Assembly (NCBI RefSeq): GCF_030466625.1
Contig: NZ_JADEVT010000001.1
Coordinates: forward strand, 248,001-312,000
Length of the DNA: 64,000 nucleotides
Direction of reading: 5' to 3'
Source of the DNA: Nocardioides sp. ChNu-153
GTDB lineage: Bacteria; Actinomycetota; Actinomycetes; Propionibacteriales; Nocardioidaceae
Shown here: in pieces, positions 24,474 through 34,674 of the stretch
How the letters are laid out: every line of letters starts with the position of its first letter
How positions within the stretch are numbered: the first letter of the stretch is position 1
Notes under the pieces: generated by a model
What the model was told of the DNA's origin: nothing
Databases searched by the model: none
What the model saw: only the letters and a program-made list of their open reading frames with translations
Translations under genes and position numbers: made by a program

Positions 24474-24511
24474 ACGACCAGCCGCCGGGAGTCCGGCGGC
24501 TGGTCGTTCAG
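24470..24511. terminator. Bidirectional terminator between the two BlaI-site operons
   Basis: A perfect 19-bp stem (24470-24488 with 24493-24511) with a 4-nt loop, GAGT. It includes the stop codon of the DUF3152 gene on one side and that of the M56 gene on the other, so it must serve both convergent operons. No T-run. Confidence 0.85.
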
Positions 24512-25485
24512 CTGGCGGGTCGGACCGAGAGCGAGCAGCACTGGCGAACGGCCGTCTCGATCGCCGGGGCCATCGCGATCGAGAGCGGTATCGCAAGGAT
24601 GGTCGAGGCGACGAGGCCGACCAGCGCTCCCTGCCCCAGGTTGAGGCGAGGTGCTACCTCGGTCGCGACCAGGCGACGTACTCGTTGCAGGGCCGCGGTG
24701 TCTCCGGCGCCGAGGGCGGCCTGAGGGCGTGCTCCGCAGCCCAGGGTGACCAGCGCGCTGGCGAGCGCGCGTCGTTCTCGAGGGGTGCGAGCCGCGTCGT
24801 CGGCGTCCATCTCGGCGAGCACGGTGATCTGCTCGAGTGCCGTGGGGAACACCTTGATCCGCTCGAAGGTCCGCGCCAGGGTGCCTGCGACGGTCAGTGC
24901 GAGGTGGTGGCGGCCAGCGAGGTGACGGGCTTCGTGGGCGAGGACGAGGTAGCGCTCCTCGACGGTCAGCAGGTCGACGGCGCCGCTGGACACGACGACC
25001 GCGGGCGCGCCGCCGCGCGCCGAGCGAGGCAGGCAGTAGGCCACCGGCGTGTCGTGGTCCACCACGATGAACCCGTCAGGATGGCGACGGCCGACGAGCA
25101 TGAGCTGGTCGCGTTGAGCCCGCCGTTCTGACGTGAGCCCGCGTGCGTCGCGGACGAGGCGCACGGTCGTAAGGGCGAGGAGGACTCCCACGGCGGTGAG
25201 GGCGATGAGACCGGGCCACGGGTCCAGCGGAGTCGCGTAGTGCTCGACGAGAGCGATCGGGGGAACGCCGATGACGTCGGCGAGGGGGAAGCGGAGCGAC
25301 AGGAACGGGAGCGCGAGGGACACCGCGGAGAGCAGGCCCGCCAGGAGCACGGTGAGCCCGAGGGTCTGCCAGGCCAGGATTCCCCAGCGGGGGTGGCGCT
25401 GAAGCCACACCCAGCGCCTCAGCGTCCTAGCCCCAACGCTGGCGGCCAGTGCCGCGTAGGTCAGGAGGACGGCGGCGGCGATCAT
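24508..25485 (-). CDS. M56-family membrane metallopeptidase (BlaR-like, no sensor domain)
   Basis: 325 aa, start overlapping the blaI stop by 4 bp. Three N-terminal membrane helices (residues about 2-18, 40-60, 92-112), the zinc motif HEARH at 184-188 with an acidic partner downstream (LAEMDADDAA), and a last helix near the C terminus. It is the protease half of BlaR1/MecR1; the penicillin-binding sensor domain is absent. It likely relieves BlaI repression by cleavage after an unknown membrane signal. Last gene of the leftward operon. Confidence 0.87.
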   Translation of the reverse strand: MIAAAVLLTYAALAASVGARTLRRWVWLQRHPRWGILAWQTLGLTVLLAGLLSAVSLALPFLSLRFPLADVIGVPPIALVEHYATPLDPWPGLIALTAVGVLLALTTVRLVRDARGLTSERRAQRDQLMLVGRRHPDGFIVVDHDTPVAYCLPRSARGGAPAVVVSSGAVDLLTVEERYLVLAHEARHLAGRHHLALTVAGTLARTFERIKVFPTALEQITVLAEMDADDAARTPRERRALASALVTLGCGARPQAALGAGDTAALQRVRRLVATEVAPRLNLGQGALVGLVASTILAIPLSIAMAPAIETAVRQCCSLSVRPAS

Positions 25486-25868
25486 GCGGAGCCGTCCCTC
25501 GGGTCGGTCGACCTGCCGACGGGATCGGCCTGCGTAACCGCAGCCTGGAGCTGGGCTACCTCGTCGGGCGTCAACTGCCCGACAAAGTGCATCAGCGCGG
25601 CACCTCGATCGTTGCTGCCCTCGAGAACGTTGCCGAGCAGCTCTGCGGTGTGCTCCTCATGGCTGCGGGTGGGGGAGTAGACGAAGGCACGCCCCTGCTT
25701 CTCGCGACCGACGAGGTTCTTGGTGTGCAGGTTGTCGAGCACGGTCATCACGGTCGTGTAGGCCAGGGGACGCGTCAGGTTGTCTCGGACGTCGTGGACG
25801 GACAGCCGGCTCTCGCTTTTCCACAGCAGCTCCATGACCTCGGCCTCGAGCTGCCCGAGCTGCTTCAT
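25482..25868 (-). CDS. blaI: BlaI/MecI/CopY-family repressor
   Basis: 128 aa. Winged helix in residues 1-80: LGQLEAEVMELLWKSESRLSVHDVRDNL ... AYTTVMTVLDNLHTKNLVGREKQGRAFVYSP, the classic 'TVxTxLxRLxxKG-x-R' recognition element. The C-terminal helices (HEEHTAELLGNVL, LTPDEVAQLQAAV) form the dimer domain. Overlaps the copD-ctaG stop by 4 bp and the M56 start by 4 bp. The two 17-bp palindromes at 20791 and 31601 are its most likely targets, making the whole module self-regulated. Confidence 0.92.
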   Translation of the reverse strand: MKQLGQLEAEVMELLWKSESRLSVHDVRDNLTRPLAYTTVMTVLDNLHTKNLVGREKQGRAFVYSPTRSHEEHTAELLGNVLEGSNDRGAALMHFVGQLTPDEVAQLQAAVTQADPVGRSTDPRDGSA

Positions 25869-28018
25869 CCTGCGTCGTCCTCTCGCTGGGTTCCCGAAGG
25901 TGGGTCGGGGTCCGCTTGTGTCAGGGCATCGAGCCTGCGCGGACGTTCCGGGTTGTCGGGAATGGTAGCGGCGAGTCGCATCAGGTGCTCGTTGTAGGTC
26001 GCCAGCTCGCTGCCGCCGCCGCGGTCCTCGCTGCGATCGAAGCGCCGGCGTTCGCGTCGATCGGCCTGTGCCCAGGAGATCATCAGTGCGACGGCCATCA
26101 CCGCCAGGGGGTACTCGCCCAGCCCCCAGCCCAGCGAGGCACCGAGGTACTGGTCATCGGCCAACGACTCGCCCCAAAGTGGCTTCACGAGCGCGTACCA
26201 GGTCTGGGCTAGGACGCTCGTGCTGGCCATGAGGGACACCGAGAAGAGCGCGTGGAACCCAAAGGTGACCATGACGAGGAGCACCCGGAACGGGTACGGC
26301 GGCCGGCGCAGGCCGGGGTCTGCGCCGACGATGCACTCGGCGAAGAGGTATCCCGAGGCCAGGAAGTGGACCACCATGAGGATGTGCGCGGTGTGTGACT
26401 CCAGGGAGGTCTCGAAGGCCGAGGAGTAGTAGAAGCCGACGATCCCGGTGATGAAGAGGCCGGCAGCGACGACGGGGTGCCCGACGACATGGAGCGGCCA
26501 GGAGTGCACCAGCCGCAGCAGCCACTCCCGCGCACCCATGGAGCCGTCAGTACGGCGGCGCAGCGCGCGGAGCGCGAGCGTCACCGGGGTGCCCAGGACG
26601 AGAAACACCGGCACGGCCGTGGCGATGGTCATGTGCTGCACCATGTGCATGCTGAAGAGGACTCGGCCGTACGTCCCGGGGGCGCCGTTGGTGGCCCACA
26701 AGAAGAGCAGGCAGCCCACGATCCAGCTCAGGGTGCGCAGCACCGGCCACGCGTCGCCTCGTCGTCGAAGCCGGAGGACCCCGGCCAGGTAGCCGACGAC
26801 GGCGAGCACGGCGAGCGGGCCGAAGAGCGAGTCCAGGCTCCAACCCGTGAACCAGCGTGCCGCGTCCAACGGCGGCGGGATGTCGGTGCCGAGCAGCGAC
26901 TGCGCAGTCGTCAGGGGCTGGTCCGAGCCGGGGGGTGGGGGTGGGGCCGTGCGAGCCAGCGCCACCCCGAGGCCTGCGGCCGCAGCCAGGACCGCCACCT
27001 CGAGGAGGACCACACGGACGAAGGCTCGGTCACACCCGGCCGCGAGCTGGGCGATGAGTCGTGTCCGCTGCCACCAGCCGGCCACCGCCAACGCCGTCAC
27101 GGCGGCGAGCTTGAGGCCGAGGACGACTCCGTAGGACGACAAGAACCCGTCCCACTGGCGCAGCCTCAAGACGGCACCGAGAAGGCCGGAAAGCGTGACC
27201 AGTGCGAGGCAGGTGCCCGCGAGGGTGGAGTAGTGACGCACGACCGCGACGAGGTCCGCGCGGTCGATGAACCGCCGGGCGATGACGAGTCCGACGAGCC
27301 CCCCGAGCCAGACCGCCGTCCCGACCAGGTGCAGCATCTGCAGGTTGACCGCTTCGTCGTGACCGAGTGTCCCTACTGCGTGCCCGGTCAGTGCCATCGG
27401 CCAGAGCGCGGCCAGCGCGACGAGCGTGACGAATCCGAGCGAGCCCGTCGTCCTGACGAGCGCGCATCCCACGGCGACGACCACTGCGGCCGCCGTGCCC
27501 CACGTCAGGTACTGACCGAGCTCGATGCCGGTTGCGAAGAAGAGCGCCTGGTTCCAGAATCCCGGGGCTCCCGGGGGTTCGCCGACCACGTCGGAATACA
27601 CGAGCACCACCAGGGTCGCATCGGCGATCGCCCAGGCCGAGGCGGTCGCCTGGGCCAGCCCGACCAGGCGCGACTGCGTGGTGCTGAGCCCTCGTCCTCG
27701 CTCACTCTTCTTCCCGGGAAGACACCAGGCGGCCATCGCGAGGGCACCGACAGTGACCATCGCGGCGAGGTCCCGGAGGACCTGCACCGCGGGAAGACCG
27801 AGGCGCGTGAGCCAACCCGGATCAGGAAGTCCCACGATGCCGAGCGGCGCGAGCCCGCCGGTGAGCCCAAGCGCGACCAGGGCGACACCGACGCCGACGG
27901 CCGGGAGCAGCAGACCCACTGACACGACGGCCTTCGATCGGTCGACCGGGGCGGCGAGCCGGGGCCCGCCCTCGGTGGAAGGCACCGGCCGCGATGAGGG
28001 CTCGGGTGGCGCCGTCAC
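25865..28018 (-). CDS. CopD-CtaG fusion: copper import and cytochrome oxidase copper assembly protein
   Basis: 717 aa from GTG 28018 (GTGA overlap with copC); the 95 codons upstream in this frame are a shadow of copC. About 14 membrane segments. The first half has the CopD pattern GHAVGTLGHDEAVNLQMLHLVGTAVWLGGLVGL; the second, from about residue 400, is caa3-type CtaG with SMHMVQHMTIATAVPVFLVLGTPV and 'VHFLASGYLFAECIVGADP'. Such fusions are common in Actinobacteria and probably bring copper to the heme-copper oxidase. Confidence 0.9.
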   Translation of the reverse strand: MTAPPEPSSRPVPSTEGGPRLAAPVDRSKAVVSVGLLLPAVGVGVALVALGLTGGLAPLGIVGLPDPGWLTRLGLPAVQVLRDLAAMVTVGALAMAAWCLPGKKSERGRGLSTTQSRLVGLAQATASAWAIADATLVVLVYSDVVGEPPGAPGFWNQALFFATGIELGQYLTWGTAAAVVVAVGCALVRTTGSLGFVTLVALAALWPMALTGHAVGTLGHDEAVNLQMLHLVGTAVWLGGLVGLVIARRFIDRADLVAVVRHYSTLAGTCLALVTLSGLLGAVLRLRQWDGFLSSYGVVLGLKLAAVTALAVAGWWQRTRLIAQLAAGCDRAFVRVVLLEVAVLAAAAGLGVALARTAPPPPPGSDQPLTTAQSLLGTDIPPPLDAARWFTGWSLDSLFGPLAVLAVVGYLAGVLRLRRRGDAWPVLRTLSWIVGCLLFLWATNGAPGTYGRVLFSMHMVQHMTIATAVPVFLVLGTPVTLALRALRRRTDGSMGAREWLLRLVHSWPLHVVGHPVVAAGLFITGIVGFYYSSAFETSLESHTAHILMVVHFLASGYLFAECIVGADPGLRRPPYPFRVLLVMVTFGFHALFSVSLMASTSVLAQTWYALVKPLWGESLADDQYLGASLGWGLGEYPLAVMAVALMISWAQADRRERRRFDRSEDRGGGSELATYNEHLMRLAATIPDNPERPRRLDALTQADPDPPSGTQREDDAG

Positions 28019-28683
28019 CGTCGGACGCGGCGCACGACCGCACCGGCTCCGGCGGCGAGGAGCAGCGATGCCAGCCCGAGGACCAGTGCGGGACCCCGCC
28101 AGCCGCTGCCGCTGCCGCTGCCGTCGGCGTTGTTGGCCGGGGTCGATGTCGCCGCCGGCCCGTCCGGCCCCTCGGCGTCCGTCGGCGCCGGCGTGCCGGC
28201 GGTCGGCGGCGCGGCCGCAGGTGCGTGCACGGGTGAAGTGAAAGTGATGGATCCGGCCACGGGGTGCCCGTCGCGGGACACGACGCGGTAGTCGACGCGC
28301 CACTGGGGTGGTGTCTCTGCCGGCGCTCCGGTCGCCGGGCGCCCGGCCGGGAGCTCGACCTCGGGCAGCGAGGCGAGCACGACGGTGGGCGAGGAACCAC
28401 TGGTGACCGTCACACGTTCGGCGACCCGGTCGGCGACGGTGAGCACCACCGCGCTCAGCGCCGGATCCATCTCCTCGCTGAACGTCAGCGCGACCTCTCG
28501 GGGTGCCTGCTCGAGCTGCGCGCCGTCGGCCGGGTCGGAGGAGACGAGATCGGTGTGGGCGTACGACGGCGTCGGAGCGGCGCAGGCGAGGAAGAACGAC
28601 ACCGTGGCGGCGAGAAGCGTCGCGAGCAGGGCCGTCGGGAGGAACCGGGGCGGGCGCCGGGTGGCGGGAGGGGTACGGCTCAC
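28015..28683 (-). CDS. copC: CopC-domain copper-binding protein, membrane anchored
   Basis: 222 aa. Signal peptide (LLATLLAATVSFFLACAAPTPSYA) followed by mature AHTDLVSSDPADGAQLEQAP, whose N-terminal His is the CopC copper ligand. CopC beta domain continues to VVSRDGHPVAGSITFTS (second His/Asp site). A Pro/Thr/Gly-rich linker leads to a C-terminal helix (LVLGLASLLLAAGAGAVV) and basic tail, so the protein stays attached outside the membrane beside CopD. Fourth gene of the leftward operon. Confidence 0.92.
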   Translation of the reverse strand: MSRTPPATRRPPRFLPTALLATLLAATVSFFLACAAPTPSYAHTDLVSSDPADGAQLEQAPREVALTFSEEMDPALSAVVLTVADRVAERVTVTSGSSPTVVLASLPEVELPAGRPATGAPAETPPQWRVDYRVVSRDGHPVAGSITFTSPVHAPAAAPPTAGTPAPTDAEGPDGPAATSTPANNADGSGSGSGWRGPALVLGLASLLLAAGAGAVVRRVRR

Positions 28684-28811
28684 TTCTGGCCCCGCGCGAT
28701 CAGGTAGAGCACGACCAAGGTCGTGACGAGGGTGAAGATCCCGAGGACGAGCGTGGAGACCCAGGGGCTCGAGCCGCCCTCGCTCGCTGCGCCGGTGTAC
28801 TGCGCCAGCAT
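28680..28811 (-). CDS. 43-aa single-pass membrane peptide between ccsB and copC
   Basis: 43 aa from ATG 28811, chosen over 28868 because GGGAGGT lies just upstream. It starts MLAQYTGAASEGGSSPW and has one helix, VSTLVLGIFTLVTTLVVLYLI, then ARGQK. The stop overlaps the copC start by 4 bp, so it is translationally coupled and not chance. Its size and position suggest a small subunit or stabiliser of the CcsB-ResB or CopC-CopD complex. Not recognised as a named family. Confidence 0.7.
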   Translation of the reverse strand: MLAQYTGAASEGGSSPWVSTLVLGIFTLVTTLVVLYLIARGQK

Positions 28812-28872
28812 AGCGACCTCCCTGCTGGTGCTGGTCATGGCGGTGGTGGTCATGGCGGCGGTGGTCATCGCC

Positions 28873-29879
28873 TCACACTCCGGCGTAGGAGTGCAGGCCC
28901 GGCAGCCAAATGTTGACGCCGAAGAAGTTGAAGAGGAACGAGAGGAACCCGGCGATGGCGAGCCAGCCCGCGGAGCGTGCCCAGCGGCGGTCGGTGGCCT
29001 GGGCGTGGAGATAGGCGGCGTAGAGCACCCAGGTGATGAACGCCCAGGTCTCCTTCGGGTCCCATCCCCAGTAGCGGCCCCATGCGTTCTCGGCCCAGAT
29101 CGCCCCGGCGAGGACGGCGAAAGTCCAGATGGGGAACGCCACGAGGTGGGCGTTGTGGGCAACCTTGGCGAAGGGATCGTCCGACGCGCCATCGACTGCC
29201 GGGGGACGGGAGTCGGTCGACCTGCGGCGGCGGGCGCGCACCATCTGTGCGGCGGTGGCGACGAAGCCGACGGTGAAGAGACCTCCGGCGATGATCGCCG
29301 CAGCGACGTGGATGACCAGCCAGTAGGAGTCCAGGACCGGGACGATCCCGTCGACCGGGGTGTAAAGGACCGTCGTGCCCAGACCGAGGAGCAGCAGCGT
29401 GAGTCCGACGACCCACACACCCATGGCTCGGACGGGGGCCTGGCGGAGCGAGGCCAGGTAGAAGATTCCGACGGAGGCGGAACCGGTGAGAGCGAACTCG
29501 TACATGTTCGCCCAGGGCGCGCGCTCAGCAGCGAAACCGCGGGCGATCACCGCTGCTACCAGGAGGCCGACACCAAGCACGCTCAGCGACGTGCCGGCGC
29601 GTCCGGTCATGCGTTCCGGTTCTCGCGAGGCGCCGTCGACCGGGTTCGGGTCGTCGGCCGCGGCTGTCTCGGGTGCGGCGTGCTCGTCCGCGCGGACGTC
29701 GTGGGAGGACCCGATCGAGGCGGGGGCGAGCACGGCTGCCGTGGCGGGCTCGGTCCTGGTCCGGCGGTGCCGGAGCGCCAGATCGGCGGCGTAGGCCAGC
29801 AAGGCCAGCCCGAGCACAGCCATGGCCGAGGCGACGAGGCTGTCGGACAGGCGCGCCACGTCGAGGTCGAGGAAGAAAT

Positions 29880-29883
<4 letters not shown>
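28873..29883 (-). CDS. ccsB: CcsB/CcsA-type cytochrome c heme ligation membrane protein
   Basis: 336 aa from GTG 29883, overlapping the resB stop by 4 bp; the long upstream frame is a shadow of resB. About eight membrane helices with a charged insert at residues about 40-90. The heme-handling WWD motif is WGRYWGWDPKETWAFITW, with further conserved histidines in 'SYWLVIHVAAAIIAG' and 'YLHAQATDRRW'. With ResB it forms the System II cytochrome c synthetase, exporting heme and attaching it to apocytochrome. Confidence 0.92.
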
Positions 29884-31592
<1,709 letters not shown>

Positions 31593-31600
31593 CGCCTAAA

Positions 31601-31617
31601 TACTATGTGCGATAGTA
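31601..31617. promoter_or_regulatory. BlaI-type operator B (TACTAT-N5-ATAGTA)
   Basis: TACTAT-GTGCG-ATAGTA with the same arms as operator A. Read on the minus strand, TAGTAT inside the site makes a -10 hexamer about 9 nt from the resB ATG, so repressor binding would cover the promoter core and the mRNA is nearly leaderless. Confidence 0.82.
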
Positions 31618-31686
31618 GAAAGACTCCATTCCCGGTCGGCTCGTGGGCCAGATCTCGCGCGGGCAGGGAGGTGCCTCAGCGCGCTC

Positions 31687-33872
31687 CTAGTTTGCCCCTG
31701 CCCTGACCGACGTCGTCGCGCCGCGCTCGCCACCCGGTGCCGGCGTGGGTCGAGCGCTCCGGCGGAGGTCGGACGAGGCTTCGTCGGGGTCGCGACGTAC
31801 GCGGGATGCGCGGACGCCGTTGAGGATCACCAGGACCTCTGCGAGCTCGTGGACCAGCACGACACCGGCCAGTCCGAGCACGCCCAGCAGCGCCAGGGGC
31901 ACGAGCACCACAATGATGGCCAGTGCCATCACGATGTTCCCGGTCATGATCCGTCGGCCGCGCCGGGCGTGGTCCAGGGCGCGGGGAATCTGGCGAAGGT
32001 CGGTGCCGGTGAAGGCCACGTCGGCGGACTCGATCGCTGCCGCCGACCCCGCCACCCCATGGCGATGCCCACGCTCGCCGAGGCGAGGGCCGGTGCGTCG
32101 TTGATGCCGTCACCGATCATCGCCGTCGGGCCGAGACGTGCGGACGCTTCGATCGCGGCCACCTTGTCGGCCGGCAGCTGCTCCGAGCGGACGTCGAGGA
32201 TCCCGACCTGCTGCGCCAGAGTCTGGGCCGTGCGGTGGTTGTCGCCGGTGAGCATGATCGTGGAGATGCCGCGCTCATGGAGCATCGAGACGGCCTCCGC
32301 CGCCTCGGGCTTGAGCTCGTCCCGTACGCCGATCGCGCCCGCGACCGCCCCGTCGACCTCGACGACCACCACGCTCATCCCGCCCGCGGCGAGCTCGTCG
32401 GTGACGACCATCAGAGGTCCGGGTTCGACCCAACGAGGGCTGCCGATCCGAACCCTGTGGCCGTCTACGAAGTCCGTGACGCCTCGCCCGGGTATCTCGC
32501 TGACCTCGCTCGCACGAGCCCTCTCCTTGGTGGCGGCGACGACGGCCTCGGCGAGCGGGTGGCTGCTGGTGGCCTCGAGCGCCGCGGCCCATCGCAGCAC
32601 GTCGACCTCCTTGTAGTCGGCAGTCGTGCGGACGTCCACCACCTCGGGACGGTTGCGGGTGAGGGTGCCGGTCTTGTCGAACGCGACGGTTCGGATCGTG
32701 CCGAGCTGTTCGAAGGCGTGGCCCGACTTGATGATGACGCCCAGACGGCTCGCTGACCCGATGGCCGAGATGACGGTCACCGGCACGGCGATCGCCATCG
32801 CGCAGGGCGAGGCTGCCACGAGCACGACCAGTGCCCGCTCGACCCACACGAGCGGCTCATCGGTGAGCAGCAGGCCGCCGAGGGCGACCAGGGTGGAGAG
32901 GAGGAGGATCGAGGGCACCAGCGGCCGCGCGATGCGATCGGCCAGACGGGCGCGATCACCCTTGCGGGCGTGCGCTTCCTCGACCAGTCGCACGATCTGG
33001 GTCAGGGAGTTGTCGCGGCCGTCGGCGGCCGCGCGGACCAGCAGCGTCCCCTGTCCGTTGACCGAGCCGGCCAGTGAGGTCTGACCCGGACCGACCTGGA
33101 CGGGGATGGACTCTCCGGTGATCGCGGCGGTGTCGAGGCTCGAGCGTCCCTCGACGACGACGCCGTCCGTGGAGATCCGGTCGCCGGCCCTGACCACCAA
33201 GAGGTCGCCGATCCTCAGCTCGGCAGCCGGAACGTCGATCTCGGCATCGGCTCGTCGCACCCGGGCGGTGTCGGGGATGAGCGTCAGCAGGGCGCGGAGT
33301 CCGTGCTGGGCCCGGTCCATCGACCGCTCTTCGAGCGCCTCGGCGATCGAGAAGAGGAAGGCTAGTGCTGCGGCCTCGCCGACCTTTCCCAGCGCGACCG
33401 CCCCGAGTGCGGCGATCGTCATGAGCAGCCCGACACCGAGGCGCCCGCGCCGTAGTCGGCGCAGGGCTCCGGGCACGAACGTCCACCCGCCGACCCCGAG
33501 CGCGGTCGCGTGCAGGGCCAGGGCGAAGGAGCCGGCGTCGACAACGTGGTCGGCCAGGAGGCCCAGGGCGAGGAGTAGCCCCGAGATCGCGGGCAGCAGG
33601 AGGGCCCGATCGCGCCACCACGGAGCGAACCTCTCCAGCTTGAGGGGCGCGTCGGCCGCCCGCCTCGAGGGGCCGCAGCAGTCGTCGTCGAAGGTGTGCC
33701 CCGCGGGAGCGGTGGCGAGGGAGCTATCCGGCGCGCCATCGGACGCGCCGGACCGTTCGGTGGCGCCGGGGGAGAGCGTAAGCAGGGGCAGGAGGTTGTG
33801 CCCGTGAGGCGCTCCCTCCGTCTTGTTGTCCTCGGGTGCCTCGTCGTCCGGCCCGCAGCAGAAGTCGCTCAT
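31687..33872 (-). pseudogene. P1B-4-type heavy-metal ATPase with a single frameshift
   Basis: ATG 33872. N terminus holds two CCGP metal-binding motifs (MSDFCCGPDDE and DDDCCGPSRR), then P-type ATPase motifs TGES, the SPC membrane motif (VAASPCAMAIAVPV, typical of P1B-4 Co/Zn/Fe exporters), DKTGTLTRN, SHPLAEAV and GDGINDAPALA. At about 32072 the frame breaks after GIAMG; the C-terminal part (AGSAAAIESADVAFTGTDL ... LVHELAEVLVILNGVRA) continues in another frame to the stop at 31687. One missing G in an ATGGGG run explains it. Either inactivated, a programmed slip site, or a sequencing error. Confidence 0.8.
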
Positions 33873-33937
33873 GCGTCGACCACCTGCAAGCAACACCCGA
33901 GCGCGCAGCCCTCGATCACGAATGCCCGGCTTGCCGA

Positions 33938-33959
33938 TAAGTTACCTTATGTAAACTTA
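33938..33959. promoter_or_regulatory. AT-rich hyphenated dyad upstream of the P1B-4 ATPase
   Basis: TAAGTT at 33938-33943 and AACTTA at 33954-33959, separated by 10 bp, in a strikingly AT-rich stretch 66 bp before the ATPase start. Read leftward, TTTACA and TAACTT make possible -35/-10 parts. The shape resembles ArsR/CmtR-type metal sensor sites, but no such gene is adjacent. Confidence 0.45.
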
Positions 33960-34154
33960 CGTCTTATTTCCCGATGCTCTCAGTGACACTGACTGTCTTG
34001 CTACTCGCTCCCGGGGATGCTTAGCGTCCCGTTCGATGATCCCTCCCGGGGCACCGCCCGCAGCACAAGGCGTTGGGCCGTGCGTGCACAGCCGTTTCGA
34101 TTGAGCCGTCCGCCCTCTAGAAACGAGCGGCCTGTGAAAACCGCCGTGACGGCG

Positions 34155-34320
34155 CTAGTGAAGCGCTAGTGAAGGACGTCCGTGAACCTCGGTCGGTCGC
34201 GCCAGCTCCCCGTCGGCGCGGTAGCGCACCACGCGGCGCAGGTCGCTGGGCTCGAGCGGCACCGCAGCAAAGTCCTCGCGAGCCGCGAGGGCCGTCTGCG
34301 TCGCGGGTTCAGCGGGGACG
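34155..34320 (-). other. Possible C-terminal gene remnant ending at the repeat
   Basis: One minus-strand frame is open from the 56-bp repeat to a stop at 34155-34157 and reads, in part, TALAAREDFAAVPLEPSD then LRRVVRYRADGELARPTEVH, protein-like and charged, with no start. It may be the end of an integrative-element gene cut at the repeat. Two tandem GCGCTAGTGAA copies (34153-34174) mark its end. No other gene seen in 33960-34320. Confidence 0.3.
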
Positions 34321-34376
34321 ACCCCTCGACCTGGCTACGCAACAACGCCGGTCGCACCCTCACCCCGTGACCGCGC
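34321..34376 (+). repeat. 56-bp direct repeat, copy 2 (orphan tail of the M23 gene)
   Basis: 54 of 56 bases match 18355-18410. Here only the last codons (PSTWLRNNAGRTLTP, stop) of the M23 gene are present, with unrelated DNA on both sides. It ends inside the 3' part of a lipoprotein frame, so this copy marks a recombination joint. Confidence 0.85.
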
Positions 34377-34674
34377 TACAGGCGGGGTCCATCACGGGGT
34401 GCCCGGAGGCGTAATAGGTGCCTTCTGGGCCCATGGTGAAGCCCATCAGGTCCATCACGGGACTGACGAGCTCCAGATCAGCACCCTCTCGGCCAGCTTG
34501 TTTACGGTACAAGCCCTGGTGAGTCGCCAAGAGCAGCGAACCGTCGACTGGGTCGCGGACGGCGGTGTGGAGATGGGTGATTGCGATGGGCTCGGAGTCG
34601 GTGCTTTGTGACCCCGCACAGCCCGTGGTCACGAGAAGGACAGCGGCAAGAAGTGTCTTTGCGGCACTCGTCAT
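34360..34674 (-). CDS. Truncated lipoprotein (glycosylhydrolase/BNR-like N terminus)
   Basis: 104 aa; start overlaps the ATPase stop by 4 bp. Lipobox LLVTTGCAG (Cys at about 19), then 'ITHLHTAVRDPVDGSLLLATHQGLYR' and 'GFTMGPEGTYYASGHP', the beginning of a beta-propeller of the F510_1955 glycosylhydrolase-like lipoproteins that accompany actinobacterial copper genes. A normal member runs to about 300 residues. Similarity stops after GHP; the last residues (AVTG) come from repeat copy 2. The gene was cut by the recombination that placed the repeat. Confidence 0.65.
   Translation of the reverse strand: MTSAAKTLLAAVLLVTTGCAGSQSTDSEPIAITHLHTAVRDPVDGSLLLATHQGLYRKQAGREGADLELVSPVMDLMGFTMGPEGTYYASGHPVMDPACSAVTG

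Noticed and set aside
28019..28303. 95-codon N-terminal extension of CopD-CtaG
   Set aside because: It overlaps copC in another frame and is Arg-rich; the GTG at 28018 gives the normal coupled start.
34166..34363. 65-aa minus ORF starting MRVRPALLRS across repeat copy 2
   Set aside because: Arg/Ser/Pro-biased with no ribosome site; the repeat encodes the M23 tail on the plus strand.
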